From: Limanda limanda | Lineage: Eukaryota; Chordata; Actinopteri; Pleuronectiformes; Pleuronectidae | DNA length: 64,000 nucleotides | NCBI RefSeq assembly: GCF_963576545.1 | Contig: NC_083638.1 | Location: forward strand, 30,217,900 to 30,281,899 | Direction: 5' to 3' | In this document: piece by piece, positions 50,802 to 64,000 of the stretch | Numbering within the stretch: the stretch's first letter is position 1 | Layout: every line of letters starts with the position of its first letter | Translations under genes and position numbers: made by a program | The notes under the pieces: model-generated | Databases searched by the model: none | Told to the model about the DNA's origin: nothing | Seen by the model: only the letters and a program-made list of their open reading frames with translations

Positions 50802-51505
50802 CCTCCTTTGGATACCCCTGGGATGGGGCATGCTGCCTACTCCTTTACAGCGACCACACCCATTTCCCATTAATGGAGAAATATGGGGAGGAAAAATCAT
50901 CATCAACAACAACAGCAAAAAATAAACAGCAAAGTCAATGATTGTGTGTGTGTCTTTGTGTGCATATATATATATATATGTATGGTGCCAGGGGTGTTGG
51001 GTGTGTGTGTGTGTGTGTTTGTGTGTGTGGTGTTTGCCAGTCCTTAATGGTGCTCTTTCAATCACACTTTGCACTCTAAACGTTCTGTGGTTTTGATTAG
51101 TATGATATCACTTTCAGGAAATAAAACTGGAGGGGAAAAAAAAGCACATCAGTCATAAAAACACAAGATGTTTTGCGTCTTGCTCAGCCATTATTCTAAT
51201 GCGTCACGTGACTCCCGTCGAAGCCCAGCGGCCTCTCCCCGTAGTCAAATAACTGACTGGGGGTAGGAGGGGGGTTGGTGGTGGTGGTGGCGGTGGGGAG
51301 GGCTTGACGGAAACAGTTTGAAAAGGGGAAAGATATTAAGAGAGATTGGGTGAGAGGGAGGGCGGGAGGGGAAAGAGAGAAAGAGTAAAATGTGATGACA
51401 TCATTTGAAAGGCATTAGGCTTTTAAAAATGCGCCCGGGGGGACTTGATTTCCTTACACCAGAGCAACACAACACCATCCGGCCTGATGCTCGCTTGCTC
51501 CCCCG

Positions 51506-51510
51506 CTCTC

Positions 51511-51560
<50 letters not shown>
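51506..51560. repeat. (CT)n microsatellite
   Basis: A CT run of about 55 bp with a single TG interruption, followed by a short AC run at 51585-51605. Confidence 0.96.
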
Positions 51561-51563
<3 letters not shown>

Positions 51564-53128
51564 CACTCTCTCCCTCTGTGTCTCACACACACAACACACA
51601 CACAGATACACACCTCCCAGCACCCCATTCCCCTCTCGTTCTTTTTTTGATTTGGACCACTGCCATCTTTGTGAGCGTCTGGTTCATGCGAGTTAATCAA
51701 TTTGAGGTTTAGTTACACTGCTGATGCTAGCATTCTAGCCACTGCTAGAACGTAATCTGAACTCGCAGAATTTATTAACCAAACACCAATTATCATTAAA
51801 CACCACTGCATTATCCCCCTCCTTTTACTACCTGACAAGGACTACTTAATGAAATTTCAGATTAAAGTTATTTGGTCCATGATTTATGGGCATTGAGAAA
51901 GTCCTAATGCAAGCCTCTCTGAGTGTGCAGATGCTTTTGGTTTTTTATTTATTTTTTTTTTTCTTTCACCAGGGATATGAGAAGTCTCTGAGGTATTACA
52001 ACAACCAGGTCTAGACCAAGAAGAAGAAGGAGAACGGAGGGGGGGGAACAACTGTGCTCCAAATTCTACACAGCATCCTCACATCATACTTGTTGTTTTA
52101 TTGCTGACCCTGTCAAGCAACAGAGATAAGACCAAAAACAAAATAAATTGTTAGAACAAAAAAAAAGGAAAATATAATAAAGAAAAATCTAAATGAAGGA
52201 AATGCAAGTTGTTGTTTACCCCCGCAATGTTTGTGAGATGAAAACAGCAGCAGAATGTGTTACATATAAGGCGGTGGGGTAAACAGGGGCACCAGATGTT
52301 CTTTGATGTTAATAATGGCATTTATTATTAATATTAATTAGACCGCATTCAGCAATACATTTGGGCCATTTCCAAGTCAATTAAGCAAAATGGCAGTCGG
52401 GAGATGTTGAAACGACATTTTAAGGCAGGTGTTCAGCAATCCCCTAATAAAACATTTTTGCAGCTCCCGAAAAACAACCCATTCTGAGGCAAATTTTATT
52501 TATTTTCTCTTTGTTATCTCTTTCTCTGTGTTTCTCTCCTCTGTTGCAGTTGCGACTATAACTAAAAATAAAAAAAACATACTTAGAATCAGCTCTCGAT
52601 TTAATGTGCATTATCTAATTAAAATATACAATATGTGGGGATTCTGATAATGCACACATGCTGTGTCCACACCCCAGCACGTATGTCCACCCAGATTAAG
52701 GGGTTATTTCAGATATGAAATTATGATTATGACCATCATGATGATAATAAACAGAATATTTTGAGGATTACTGACCACAGTTTTCCATATGACTGCTTCG
52801 TGAAGGGTGTGCATGCTTGAGAACGACCCAAATAAATGTCCTTTTTGTATTTCGTCGTCCCAATCCACAAAGTCAAGTACGCCAATACACATGCACCAGG
52901 ACACAAGGTCCTCGGTGCCATCGTCACCATAAGACAGAGTTCTAACCAATCTAATTAGACACCACAATCCAGAGGCCTCATACTGGGGGGTGTCTTGTCT
53001 ATATAAGCCAAATAATCCCTGGCTATATGTGTAAGGATAAAAAAACACCTTATCTAAAGCTCTATTTGGTTTAATCTAGACCACTGAATGGGAACCTGCC
53101 ACACCTCTCAGACCAAGTGTGTGCTTAT

Positions 53129-53137
53129 GTGTGTGTG

Positions 53138-53172
<35 letters not shown>

Positions 53173-53174
53173 GC
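53129..53174. repeat. (GT)n microsatellite
   Basis: A GT run of about 46 bp interrupted once by TTT. Confidence 0.96.
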
Positions 53175-54042
53175 GCCCAGAGCTCTGCTGTTGGCATCAG
53201 GCCCTTTCTATTCAAAGCCGGTGGAGGCAGCAGCCTTACAATGGTACATTAGCAATCTGTGCGTTCATTTATCAGTGTGTGCGATGTGGACTCTCCGTTC
53301 ATGGCGTGCTGCACTTTTCATGGCTGAAAATTAATGAACAAGCCTCCCCTCGCAACAAACATGCACCTGTGCTGCAGAGATGCTAATCACAAACATTTAT
53401 ATTTATTAGCGGACGCCCGTATTAAAACTGGAGTTGTGGAGGAGGGGGGGGAAAGGAGAGGATGGGAAAAGCTGTTTAATGAAAGGGTGGTGGTTTAGTT
53501 TGTGCAGAATTGTGTTAAAGCCATTTGTTTGAAGCACTTCCTTGAGTCAAAGGGTGGTGTTTGTTGGAGTGCATGATATCCATTCAAGGAGTGTGATCTT
53601 CATGCTGTGAGGATGATTTCTCCAAAACTATCAGGTGAAGGGCACTGCTGCACAAGAAGGCAGCGGTAAGTAGCAGCTGATGCTTCGCAAAACACGTCCA
53701 AGTGATTCAATTTCTGTAGGAACCAAACCTCAGTCCCTCTCAATACACAGGTGGAAATGATGGACAGTCTTGACGAATGCCTCCTCTGTTTAGGATGCTA
53801 CTTCTTTTCTCCATCCCTCTCTTTCCACTTCTCTCACTCTCATCTCTCACTCCATCCCTCCTCCTCCTCCTCCTCTCTGCTCACATGCTGACAGAAGGTG
53901 GCTCTCTCCCTCAGTAAAGGCTATGCCTCTGCCCAGCTAGGGGAGGAAGAGGAATGGTGGCTGGCACCGGCCCACCTTTGTTCCCCCCCCTCCTCCTCCT
54001 CAAGTCTGTTTCAGGCTTCAAAGAGCATTGGAAAAAGACATA

Positions 54043-54096
54043 CACACAAACACACACACACACACACACACAGAAACACACACACACACACACACA
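54043..54096. repeat. (AC)n microsatellite, interrupted
   Basis: AC runs broken by AAAC and AGAAAC units, about 54 bp in total. Confidence 0.95.
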
Positions 54097-54370
54097 TGCA
54101 CATACAAATGGAGGAGCACTGATGTCTCACTAACTTTATCATTCTAGCAGGGTGATCATAGCCTCGTTGAGAGGCTGTGGATGATGCTCGAGGGTGTATG
54201 AGTGTGAGTGCGCGTTTGTTTGCATTTGTGTATGCGTGCACGTTTATGTGTGTGTGTTGTCCACAGACTGTCTGCATGACAGCACAAAAGGCAGATGGGG
54301 ACAGAGGTGGGTGTCTTTTAGGACATGAAGACAAGTGCAGTTACTAATGTGTTTGTCTGTGCATTTGTAT

Positions 54371-54414
54371 ACACACACACACACATACACACACACACAC
54401 ACACACACTTGCCA

Positions 54415-54447
<33 letters not shown>
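54371..54447. repeat. (AC)n-(GT)n inverted repeat
   Basis: An AC tract (54371-54408, one T interruption at 54386) runs into cttgccaaag and then a GT tract (to 54447). The two sides are reverse complements, with the four-base gcca (54411-54414) as the centre. Confidence 0.95.
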
Positions 54448-54449
<2 letters not shown>

Positions 54450-57400
54450 TGAATGTGTTGTGCTATAATAATTAGGGTGTATATTCATCATGCCCCCTCT
54501 CAGTCTGTGTTGGCAGGAAGTGGTGTGGTTACCATTAGTGAAGGATGACTAGGTTGCTGTGTCTTTTACTGGGATACTGCTGGCCTTATATTGATAGATA
54601 AAGGGAAGGGAAGGAAATTAAGGGAAAAAAATAGGAAAGTGAACCAAAAAATTTGAAAACAGAAGTAAGAGGAAATAGGAAAGAGATGTTATATCACGAC
54701 ACAACAGTGCAATATTGGGAAGATGAGAAAGGAAGAAAGCATGAAAAAGGAAATGCAAGAAGATGCGACAGGAAAAGGATACACAACTTAGGGGAAGGAG
54801 ACAACAGGAAAACCGAAAAAGCAGAAATAGAAAACAAATAGTAAAACAGATATGATATGCTTAAAACACTTAAGATTTTCAGGATATTGGCAAAAAAAGG
54901 GAAAACAATTGAACGGGTAATAGGAAAGGGCCACACTATCAACTCCTCTCCAGGTCCTGGACCTGTATAAAGTGTCACCTAAAGACGCCAGCCATCCTGT
55001 TGCACTGCCCCTTTAACATTGAATAAAAGAAGGACTCCTCCCTAAGCTGCCATTGATTTCCTATTCATTCGTGTGCATGTTAAATCAACAGTAAGCACAA
55101 TAGTCCAATCATAAAACTCTATAGCTATAGTACTATCACGTCTCTCCCACGCTCAATCCACCTGGCACTGGTCAGAGTCTTTACTGTACGTGGCTTCAAT
55201 GCTCTGCACTGCGCAGCCATTAGTGGCGTTATTCTCCATCAATGAAAATGAATCAATTAAGCCTCATTAAGGGTGCATATTAAGGTGGAGTAATTATCTG
55301 GTGGGGAATGCACAGTGATCGATAGCTCTGGAGCATAAATGTGCACTTAAAGACATACAGTATATTACCACAAGAGGCAATGAACACTTTTAACAAGGCC
55401 ACTGCGGAGGGGGAGCTAAAGTGGGTAAATCTGCTTCATGTCGCGCATACATATTGTGCGTCTGTGTGTGCATGTATGTGTGTGTGTGCATGTGTGTGCG
55501 TGGGCAAGAAAGAGAGACTATTGCTCCAACCATAGCCTGGTCAGGCTGTAAATCCAGAGACCAAGGACACGTCCCGTTTTCCTCTTCTATGAACTTGTCC
55601 AGTGTCTTGGAAAATGAAATAAAAAGATTTATACTGTGGCTGCAAACATCCTCCCACGGTGTATGTATGACAACGAGCACAAGAGATAGAGCCACACTTT
55701 AAAAATAAACGAGAGAAAGGCCCCGATTTTAGTGAGAGCAGGGAAGTTTTTAAATGCTGGAGGCCTTCACCCTCTGGCCACCAGCATATAAACACACAAA
55801 CCACCCCCCCCCACACACACACACACACACATTGACATGCACACAGAGTACCATGCACACACACAATCCCATGCATAACGCCTATTAAAGAGCACGCTCT
55901 GTCCCAGTCGCATAATTTTAATTTGTTATGAAGGTCATTGACAGAAAGTAATAATCACCATTGGGGATCTAACAATTTGCCATTTCAGAACACTGAGGCA
56001 CTGATGACTCAACTATTAATAGACTGAAGCGCACCCACACCCACCCACCCACCCTTGCCCCCTGCCTCTACACCCCATCCTCTTAAATGACTAAAAACAA
56101 TTCCAGTATTTTTACACCCCCCCCCTCCCCCCACACCCACATATCGCCTAGAAAATTATCATTTGTTATCTGTGGAGGGATATAGTGTGACATTTGGGGG
56201 CAAATTAATGGGAAGCCTAAAAGAAACCTGCCGAAGGGGGCATCTCCTGGAAAGAGATTTACACTGTATGAAAAAAAGAAAAGTAAAGCAGACAGCTTTT
56301 GATTTCCTCTTTTTGTTTCTCACTCTGTGCTTCAACAGCGATGTGTTGTGCCCAAGAAAACAGCAGCGCTGCCTGCACTGAGCTGATGAATTGTTAAGCA
56401 TTTTCCCCCCTTTTTTCAAACAACACGCAAGAGAGACACAATGACAAGTTTATTATAGACCAACTCATTTATTCTCTGCTTTAGCATCACCCAAGCCATT
56501 CAGACATATGTGTCTGGCATTTGTCGCCAAACAAATAAGTCCGAGCTTAAGCTATTTTTATCTAGCGCAAGAGCGTTTGTTCTTTTTAAGTGATCGTCAG
56601 CGTTTGGGCCGAATAGAATGGAAGCTGGAATCCTTTATCTTTCAGAGGCTCAACAACTCAAGACTAATTACAAATTAATCTGGATCTGGATATCTGCAAT
56701 AAGAGGGCCCCAATAAGAACTTGTGGTGTGCTAAGAGGGTCTATCTGTTATATATTTATAGGGGAGCTCAACGCATGAAGAGGGAGAGGCAGGCCGCAGA
56801 TGCAGGCGGCCAAAACCCAAAAGAGAGTAGCACATAATTGCCTGCTTTTCCATATCCAAGCAGCCACATCAAGGCTGAGGATTGCGGATATTAATAATTG
56901 ATCAATAGCTTGATAGGGCAGCACGTGCTTAAGTTTTTAGCGGTGGAAGTTTGATGGCCGTTTAAGGTCTCTCCTTGGGGTCTTGAGCACTGTTGCTACT
57001 TGTGGAGAAGGTCAAGTGAACTCATTGTTATAAATCAAAAACTATTGTCCTAAACTTCAGGAGGTCATATCAATATGATCTGTTGTGCATTATGATTTTC
57101 AAATTGTGTTTTTCCTGTGTGTTTTGCAGTTTTTTTTAAGAGCCTGAAGGATAATTTTAGTAATAAATGTCCACAGAATTAATTAAGGAGCAATGGGTGT
57201 GCAGTTTAAAGGACCAACGCTTCAATAAATGAGACTAAAAAACAACCCCAAAGTTCATCTGTATTACAACCTATAGTTACTTTTTATTGGTAGGCGACCT
57301 TAAGCAGTTGTAATGATTACGACAGGAGCAAATAGAAAATGAGGTGACATGGTATACTGAGCGAGTCGGCAAACAAAAGCACTCTCATACTCTGTTCGTT

Positions 57401-60400
57401 TCCTCTGTGAAACTAATAATTAGTCAAAAAAATAAAAACAACCAACTACATTAACTGCATGTTTTATAGTGTAACTATGATGACAAGTATTCAGTTCACC
57501 TGCCACAAACACAGTTCTACAGGTAATGTTATTGTTACCATGATGAAGAAAGTCCAGTATGCCTGTCATTGGTACTCATGCTGGTAATATATATGATATA
57601 TATATATAATAATATATAGAGTTTCTCTCCAAATTTGATTTGTAAGAGTGTGTACTTCTTTGGGAGTAGACATATGCTCTTGCATTTCCAGAGCAGCGCT
57701 GAAGACTGAGCGCATGTGCACCAAGTTAAGAGTTTTTAGGTGGTGTGTGGGGCCAATGATGATGCTGCACACACTATAAATGATCTTTGCATACTGAACT
57801 GTACATCACAAATAATATTTAATACTGGCTGAGCATTAAAATAGCTTAAAGACCTGTAAATAGACCACAGGTCAGAGCATGCTGACCACTATATTTCATA
57901 TACCTGGGTGTAACTAATTTTTTAAAGCAAGCTTGCACTAATGTAGCTGATACTTTAGGCAGCTGTTACTCTTAAGGTGGGATTTTGTCTGTGGTTTAGT
58001 GTAGTTACTGGTGATAAAGGCAAATGTGGTTAAACACTACAGGTCAGTTAATTCTGGAAGAAGCAAAACAAATATTGCCAGCACAATTTGTGTCTTAATA
58101 AAGAAGTCAGAGAATACTTGGCCTTTTTCCATCATTCTGTGAGCAACTGTAATTGTATGCTGCAGACGGCGTGAGTCTGTGAACAGCAGGACACAGTGAA
58201 AGGAGCTGGTTACCTCTCTGAGAAGTTGGAGGTGTGCAGCCTGTCTCCTGCAGCTCTTCATTAAACAGCTCTCTGTGGCTGCTCCGGACTCTGCTATTAC
58301 TCCCTGCAGTATTTCAAACTGATCGCCTCTCAGGAAATGCTCGGATTGACCGTTGTCTTGTTTGTAGACAATAGCACCAGTGGAAGGGCCAAGCTCCCTG
58401 ATCAACACATTTCATTCCCTGTGACTACTTCATAATAAGAGTGAACTTGCATTTTGCCAACTAAATTGTGTTAATGTGAAGCTATAACAGAAACGCAATA
58501 AAGCATTCTTTCAGGGTATGTTGCTGCAAATGTCAGAGATTTGACATTGCTATTTTAAGGTCACAATAAACCAGAGGCAGCTTCAATAATTTTCATGGCT
58601 GGTACCAGAGCTTATTAAGATGCTCTTAGCCATCAGGCCACCGTTGTGTATCTCTGATCTTTTATGAAACTGAACTCTTCTCCAATGATTTTAGGAAACA
58701 CTTTTTAAACGTAAGAAGAAAAAGAAATGGATGAACAGCCTCAGTGTTTATGAATGCATCATGCATCAATAAAAACTATATATATATATATTTTGAGTTT
58801 CTTCAAGGAAACCAAAAAAAAAGCCTGTCACTGTTCATGCACCATGCAACAGGTGTGGCCACTCTTTTTCTGAGGGCTGTTGAAAGCCTGACTTCCCCAA
58901 AAGTATTAAACACCAACACTTCAGATCAGAAAATAACTCCTGGAATGTAGTAATCATCTGACTTTAGACGGTCGTGGGTGCTAGTTAACTTCCTGCTGGG
59001 GAAATGAGCTTTGATTTGCTGCCTTGTAGCCGGGGTATGTCGTTCTCTATTACTCACTCTGTCTCTTCAGCTCGTGTACTCTGTACTCCCCCCGGTCCCA
59101 TGGTAGGGAACCTCTGGGCACCTTGACTGTCGTTTAACTGCTTGTGGCACGAGGCAGCTGAGGAAATGGGTCATTAAATCCAACGAGCTGGGGCCAACCC
59201 CCCCAGTGCCCCAGATCTGTTTCCAGTCAGATCGCCTTCTTTTACAGGAGAGACAGAAAGGAACTCAGCACAGTAGCCCAAAGCAGACATTAGTGTCGTT
59301 GCAGCCCGACGCTACTAATAGCAGCTCCTAACAAGGACTGCTGCATTTATTTATCTATACAACCTTATCCCAAAGGTATCTTAGAGGTAAGCTCAGTCAT
59401 GTCCCTCGTGGATTTCATAGAAAATTCACTCCACAGCTGCTTTCGTGCACAGTCCCAAAAAATACTTATGAAACAAGTACAAGTATGCACTTGACCATGA
59501 GTAACACGCCCAAATTATTGCTAAATATATAAAGTGTATAGTGCTACCAAAAGTTTTTATTAAATTGTAAAATCAAATAAATAGAATATTCAGTTACACT
59601 GGGGGAAATGTTTCGGGTTTATTGTTCTGTTGATGAGATGTGCATGAGAAGAATTTCAGATGTCACTCAGCGCACACCCAGCACAGCCTCTAGGGCTGGT
59701 GACGTCAATGTGTTTGTCAGCTCAGAAGTAAATATCTTAACAACTTGTGCCTTGACATTTTATACATGTGTTCATAGTCCCCAGAGGATGAAGCCCAACG
59801 ACTTTGCTGATCCCTTTGTTTTCCTCTAGCACCAGCAACAATTTGACATGACACATCTGCTGTTGGTTATTTGAGGGGCTAAGGGTGTCGTCTCCTCAAT
59901 TCTATTTTACTAGTTATTAAAGTTTGCATTACATTCAAATCATTGTGTTTAGTATAATATTCATACTCAGGGATCATCTAGAAAGTGTAACGAATAACAG
60001 TTCACAAACTCACCATTTGTTTAGCTAAAAATGCAAGGTTATTGCTTTAGTAGTCATTAATGTAAAGAGTCCCTGCAGTAAGAGGCTCTAGTACGTACTG
60101 TGTCCTTCCTAATTTATCACACGACTGATTTGTCCTGTCGTGCTGATTTCAAACCCAGTGTTAAGAAGGTGGCTCAGCACTGCAAAATGTCACAGGAGTT
60201 TTCACTTGTAAAGAAAACGCTGACCATTTCTGCTGCAAATCTTATTCACCATTTGACTAAGAAACGAAAAGTGACACATTTTGGTTGGATCTCTGTCACT
60301 TTTGAAGGCTGCATAATCTCATCAAAAGAAAAGGGCAGGCATTTTGCAGGAAGGTAAATACTTCAAATGTTACCATGGGGAGTTTCTTCGATTTGTCCTT

Positions 60401-61278
60401 TAGCAAGGTGATAACGTGTGATACACCGTGCCCTCCCTTCTTCCTGTTCCCTCCTCCTCCAAGAAAACTCCTCTCCCATTCTCCCTTTTCTTCTTCTGTC
60501 ATTGTAAAATGCAGGACCAGCAATGTGAAGAAAAAAAAAACACTACACACACTTGTTGCCCGGACTTTATCTCTACATTATTCTCAGCGCTCCTTCCGTT
60601 CATTTCAGAGAATAAGATAAATGAACGACGTACATTTCGTGCACCTGTCCTCCCCTCCCCACCTTCCTCTTCCCCTAACGATAAGGGATTTCATTAACGT
60701 GAGAATGCTTGGGCTCAAAGAAACATAATTGCTTCAGTGTTGTTGTCCTCTCTGCTGCCGACGCCCTAATTTCCTCCTCGCCTTACTCCTGACTGTTAAG
60801 TGATCATTATATCAGCACAGGGGATGGTCCAAGGGTAAAATATTGACAAACTGTGGTCATGTTTATACAACACATTGATGAGAGGTGGGTGTTTGTGTGT
60901 GGTAAAGGAGGTTGAAATATTATACATGTATATATTTTTTTAAAGGTTGAAGGAGAAAGAAGGGATAATGGATGGGCGTTTGAGTGAAGACGAGTGAGGA
61001 CACAAAGTGACATGATCAATCGAGAAAGATTACAGAGTCCCACAACCCCAGCCCCCCATCCCAGTTGGATATCTGTATGTTAAAGATACATAATTTTTTG
61101 ACTTGCCATTTACACAGCATTGCACCTGAAAGTCAGACAGCATAATAGACAGTTTAAAATGTCAGGGAACTAAGTAAGTAAGAGAGACGGGTCGACCGGC
61201 AGAATCTTAATTAGTGGAGCTCTGTCTAATGGCGATGGCTTTCTAGACGCGCTGATGATGGGAGGAGTGTCTAGCAAG

Positions 61279-61279
<1 letters not shown>

Positions 61280-61314
<35 letters not shown>
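61280..61314. repeat. (CA)n microsatellite
   Basis: A perfect CA run of about 35 bp. Confidence 0.97.
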
Positions 61315-61317
<3 letters not shown>

Positions 61318-64000
61318 CAAGTATTGGTGCAGACATAAATACATACGTGTTCATTTTTTGTCATACTCTTCAAATCTTAAATCTGTACATGAGCACACAG
61401 ACGTGAACGCATTCACAGGAGTGCAGAGAAATGTACAGGACAAATTTTATGACCGACACACAGAGCAGGTGCAAAAAAAAAGAAGAAAAAAGCACGGCTG
61501 CTTTCTGCTGCCACAAACACACACACGCACACATACCCCCTTCACACCACAATTTCAATTTCAACAACAGTGCAATTAGGAAAAGATTCTCCCTGTTCAA
61601 CCTTAATTGTATGCCTACAGCTGACCAGTCAGTGACCAAATCTATCTAGTCATGGCACAGCATCACAAGAATGTTCGGTGGTAGTCTGGAAATGCATGTA
61701 TAGGATTTACCTATCTATCCCTGAGCAGACCTGGCTATTGAGCCCAAGCCAGCGCCACATGATTGTGTTAATTAATCTGCCATTGTGAGCATGGGGAACA
61801 GCTGCACGGGCTCTCGTGGCTGCGTTGTCAAAGCAAAACAATGCAATGTTAAGCTTCCCCCACTGAATCTTCCATTACAAAGGAGCCCCAACAACAGGGC
61901 TAAATTCATAAATCCACAGATCAGTTTTTACCAGCACTAATGTCTGACCTTTAAAGCGAAAAAGGGATTTTTTTTTTACATGCTTCATTTGGGTTTGAAA
62001 TATGGTCAGATATGTGATACCTAGAATTTGGGCCAAAAACTTCCCCCCACCCGTCCCTCCAGCCTGGAAAACAAACACATGTGGCAAGATAGAGATGCAG
62101 GGAAAGAAATGGAGGGAGGGAGGGATGGATAGACAGAGGTAAAAATGAGCAACAGAAAGATGGAGGAAGGGGAAGGGAGGAAGACACAGAGATCAGCAGT
62201 ACAGAGACAAACAGATGAGTGCTAGGAGCCACCAGCTGGGCGCTGGTATTTTAAAACAAAACGTCTAACGCGATTAGCAGGGATCCATCAATCGCTGTTA
62301 TGTGGTGTTGATTTGGACTTGGGAGCGGGGGAAGGAGGAGGAGAGAAAGAGAGGGAAGAAACAGGTGAAATAAGCTTCACGCGTTCTTTCAGGTCAAATC
62401 ATAGGATGGCAAAGCTTTTCATGTAAGACCTTTAAAACTGAATTTTATTTTAATCTATATATTAATCTATTTTAATCTATATATTTTACTTTTATTCATA
62501 TGAATGGATTAGTTAATACAAAGCAGACAGCCTCCTTATTTGTGTAACTTTATTTTGAGTAAAAAACAAAATCTAAGCATTAGTGCTTGACAACAGTACA
62601 AAAATCTCACATTTATACCAACAACGTTGACCAAGGGAATACATAAATAAAATTAGGTAAACTGTGCTGCCACCACAAATTATGTCTGCAATAACAGACT
62701 TCACAAATAAATGGTTTAGCACCTCTAATCGAGTTCACAAAATGTTTCACTAGACAACCATTTCACTGCATTCATTACAGCTTCACTGAATTACAACTTT
62801 ATTGCGTGCAGAAATCACAGTGTTCATCTTTAATGTGGCAACCAGATTCATCTTTGTTTCAGAGACCACGCGCTGCCTGAAAGAGATGGGAGATGGCGTG
62901 CCCCTATCACACACTCTCTACAGTCGATGGCATGGCCTTGGTGCACACTTGGCGCTTTCATAGAGATGGTGATGCACCCCGAAAAAATCATCAAGATGCC
63001 TGGCTCTGGCCCCACTCTGCAGCCGAGCCCTTCTGTCTAGCAGAAAGCCCTCCAACAGCCCACTGAGCACACAAGACATTGGGAGAGGAGTCATACACAC
63101 GCATTGAAAACTGACATGTCCTGTCAGTTGTCGTTGACTTCATGTAAAGTAGAGAGGTGACTGATCATTTCTTTAAGGTCTAAAGAAAGACAAAAAGCTT
63201 AGGAAAGCAATGCGAGGAAGACATCTAAATGGCAGATACAGAACAAGACATTCCCTTCTCTCTGTGACACTGTCTCTCAATCTGTACCCTGCTTTACTGT
63301 GCCAAACACCAAGTCAAATAGTGACACTGAATATGGCAGTGAATTCCAAATCACTTGTTTAGTTGCCATATTCTTGATACTGCACAAATGTTCTTTTTTT
63401 TGTACAAGAGTTTTTTAACACAATACTTAGACACGCAGTGTATAAAACCGGTTTAATTTACTTCAGACCTGAAACATACGCACACACATACACACATGCG
63501 GCGGAAATACAACGTTGAAAGCTTGCAGATGGGAAGGGGTGACATGGTGCTAACTCACATCTCAAAAGTGACGCTGACTGCAGCATCTCACCTGTCCAAC
63601 ACACTGGATTTCAGAAAGCCATCAGATGTTGCATTTGCCGCAACACTGAGCAGTGGAGAGCATCTGATCACAAGATGAAGGCAGTCTGAGGTTTTGGTGC
63701 ACTTGAAAACTCAACAGGACACTTTGTTAGGCTAGAATGGGAATTTTTAACGCCAGAAAAGCAGGTTGGTATCTTGTCATTATCTTCTCCCACACGACTT
63801 TGTTAGTATTTACAGCTAAAATGATACAGAGGGTGTATCGAATTGGAAGAAGGACTTTTTTTTCTCCTGTGGTACTGTGCTGTCGGCTCCCTGATTGTTG
63901 GAGTATAAAAATAATCGTCATGGAAATAGATCTCATTGACAACGTGCCATGTTCACACTGTGAGCAGCTTGTGCCTTGTGAACATAATCCAGAAACGTCC

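Larger units (their letters stand above)
46244..64000 (-). other. znf536: Probable znf536 intron leading to the 5' coding exon beyond the window
   Basis: The exon at 46243 requires an upstream phase-1 donor, and no C2H2-coding sequence occurs from here to the right edge. This stretch is therefore most simply the 5'-ward intron, at least 17.7 kb long. It holds many microsatellites (listed separately), a G-rich run at 51259-51302, and complex TAAT-containing blocks at 52305-52415, 55170-55345 and 56560-56960. An open frame at 58037-58408 ends near a donor-like CAGAGAG|GTAACC but starts from a non-ATG codon straight after a stop, so it is not called. No RNA gene was recognised. Confidence 0.65.

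Noticed and set aside
58037..58408. 123-codon minus-strand open frame of fairly normal composition, crossing a donor-like CAGAGAG|GTAACC
   Set aside because: It starts at a GTG two codons after a stop, has no in-frame acceptor, and resembles no family I know. The nearby tagtcacag acceptor puts a stop in frame.

Overview
The window looks like a teleost fish (probably percomorph) nuclear genome fragment. It is intron-rich, AT-leaning vertebrate DNA, dense in (CA)n/(GT)n and (GA)n microsatellites, with remnants of repeats that I recognise as typical of teleosts: a hAT-type element, a Tc1/mariner-like fragment and '...catttggctgatgctctta...ttcagtgtcttgctcaagga' type copies. No bacterial, plasmid or phage-like gene organisation is present.

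Only one gene is supported by coding evidence. It is the 3' part of a C2H2 zinc-finger transcription factor on the minus strand, which I identify as znf536. Two coding exons are visible, at 46085-46243 and 37056-38831, joined by a 7253 bp intron (38832-46084). The splice sites (AG/GT) and phases agree at every junction; all are phase 1. Joined, they encode two adjacent C2H2 fingers, a PLDLS (CtBP-type) motif, a third C2H2 finger and a long low-complexity acidic C-terminal tail. The large 5' exon, expected to carry the N-terminal finger clusters, must lie beyond position 64000. The 3' end is ambiguous: either a further terminal exon lies below 37056, or the frame reads through the donor to a stop at 37015-37017.

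Layout: 1-37000 is non-coding DNA downstream of the visible exons (3' untranslated, last-intron or intergenic), with transposon remnants near 5.4, 9.0-9.9, 10.6-11.0, 23.0, 31.3 and 32.7 kb. 37.0-46.2 kb holds the two exons and their intron. 46.2-64.0 kb is presumably the intron separating them from the 5' coding exon. Almost all other open frames are chance ORFs through purine/pyrimidine tracts or microsatellites.

The most worthwhile leads are the unresolved znf536 3' end, several compositionally complex TAAT/ATTA-rich blocks that could be conserved enhancers of this neurodevelopmental gene, two G-quadruplex-type runs, a perfect 13-bp-arm palindrome, and an (AC)n/(GT)n inverted repeat with about 33-nt arms. 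I found no convincing previously undescribed system. Conservation and expression could not be tested here.
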